A stretch of 64,000 bases of DNA. Source: Guadua angustifolia (lineage: Eukaryota > Streptophyta > Magnoliopsida > Poales > Poaceae). Where the stretch lies: assembly GCA_036346375.1 (NCBI GenBank), contig CM070508.1, positions 36,910,862-36,974,861 of the forward strand, written 5' to 3'. Of this stretch, positions 63,901 to 64,000 are shown in pieces (position 1 is the stretch's first letter; each line of letters begins with the position of its first letter). The position numbers were made by a program, and so were the translations under genes. The notes beneath the pieces are model-generated. The model was given only the letters and a program-made list of their open reading frames with translations, made no database searches and had not been told where the DNA came from.

Positions 63901-64000
63901 GATAAATGGTTTAATTCAAAATAAATTCAAATAAATCCAAATAAATTCCAGAAATTTCCAAAAATTCAAAATACCATTAAAATGCAAGAAAAGCAAAAAT
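60987..64000 (-). repeat. 5' LTR of Tekay-4 (runs off the window)
   Basis: It is colinear with 52240-55271, starting tgtcgggacccgaatttgc on the plus strand. About 20 bp at the right end are missing. The 57-bp GC-rich repeats (62960-63118) and the TATA-like box (63534-63540) are present. Confidence 0.95.

Larger units (their letters stand above)
52240..64000 (-). mobile_element. Tekay-4, nearly complete chromovirus (5' LTR end outside window)
   Basis: Two LTRs of the same orientation (52240-55271 and 60987 to beyond 64000) flank a 5.7 kb interior. In minus orientation the interior has PBS, ORF0, gag, PR, RT, RNase H, IN, chromodomain and polypurine tract. This is a full element. Every coding part shows frame breaks, many of them short indels in GC-rich patches. 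The target duplication should be ggctg if 52235-52239 is one copy; the other copy lies outside the window. Confidence 0.95.

Noticed and set aside
1..64000. Cellular genes, tRNA, rRNA or a bacterial-type defence or biosynthetic system
   Set aside because: All readable proteins are transposon-derived; no cloverleaf, rRNA or operon-like arrangement was seen.

Overview
This window is eukaryotic, and almost certainly from a grass (Poaceae) nuclear genome. The evidence is dense nesting of grass-type LTR retrotransposons (Tekay chromoviruses, a Tat-type gypsy with two RNase H domains and an antisense ORF, a copia), L1-type LINE debris, and CACTA (En/Spm) DNA transposons with TNP2, Transposase_24-like and Ulp1-like genes. 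I see no cellular single-copy gene, tRNA or rRNA gene, CRISPR array or bacterial operon. The layout suggests heterochromatic intergenic DNA. All family names come from protein motifs read by eye; no database search was run.

Layout. 1-8901: Tekay-1 (+), with ORF0, gag, PR, RT, RNase H, IN, chromodomain and 3' LTR; its 5' end lies outside the window. It sits inside an older Tekay LTR (8902-9660). 9661-11070: 3' end of a LINE (-), split by a solo LTR with a perfect target-site duplication (9693-10404). 11076-20114: Tat-type gypsy (+), with 5' LTR, gag, PR, RT/RNase H, a second RNase H, IN and an antisense coiled-coil ORF; its 3' LTR is missing. 20115-27345: two successive IN-chromodomain-PPT-LTR units of degraded Tekay. 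The first LTR is split by another LTR (22920-24627) that carries a GC-rich minisatellite with repeated CACGTG boxes. 27346-28660: degraded LTR-like sequence and a LINE fragment (+).

29068-39948: CACTA family A. It has a 13-bp terminus, a subterminal inverted-motif array, a Transposase_24/Ulp1-like gene (-), an inverted-duplicated block around 35.65 kb, and a degenerate TNP2 transposase (-). An assembly gap of 100 N follows (39949-40048). 40049-41850: end of a Tekay LTR. 41851-42095: promoter-end fragment of CACTA family B. 42096-45541: IN-to-LTR end of a second Tat element. 45545-50461: CACTA family B (-), with an almost complete TNP2 gene; it is inserted in a gypsy pol fragment (50462-50748). 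50749-52239: 5' end of a copia. 52240-64000: Tekay-4 (-), nearly complete, with 3' LTR, chromodomain, IN, RNase H, RT, PR, gag, ORF0, PBS, and a 5' LTR that runs off the window by perhaps 20 bp.

How it works together: the retroelement pol genes would supply reverse transcription and integration, and TNP2 would supply CACTA excision. Every coding region seen carries stops or frameshifts, so none looks autonomous as written. Some breaks, especially in Tekay-4, may be sequencing or assembly indels. I did not find a convincing new biological system. The most unusual structures are the G-box minisatellite LTR, the protease gene in CACTA A with two readable introns, the inverted CACTA block, and two CACTA families that share one terminus but have different subterminal motifs.
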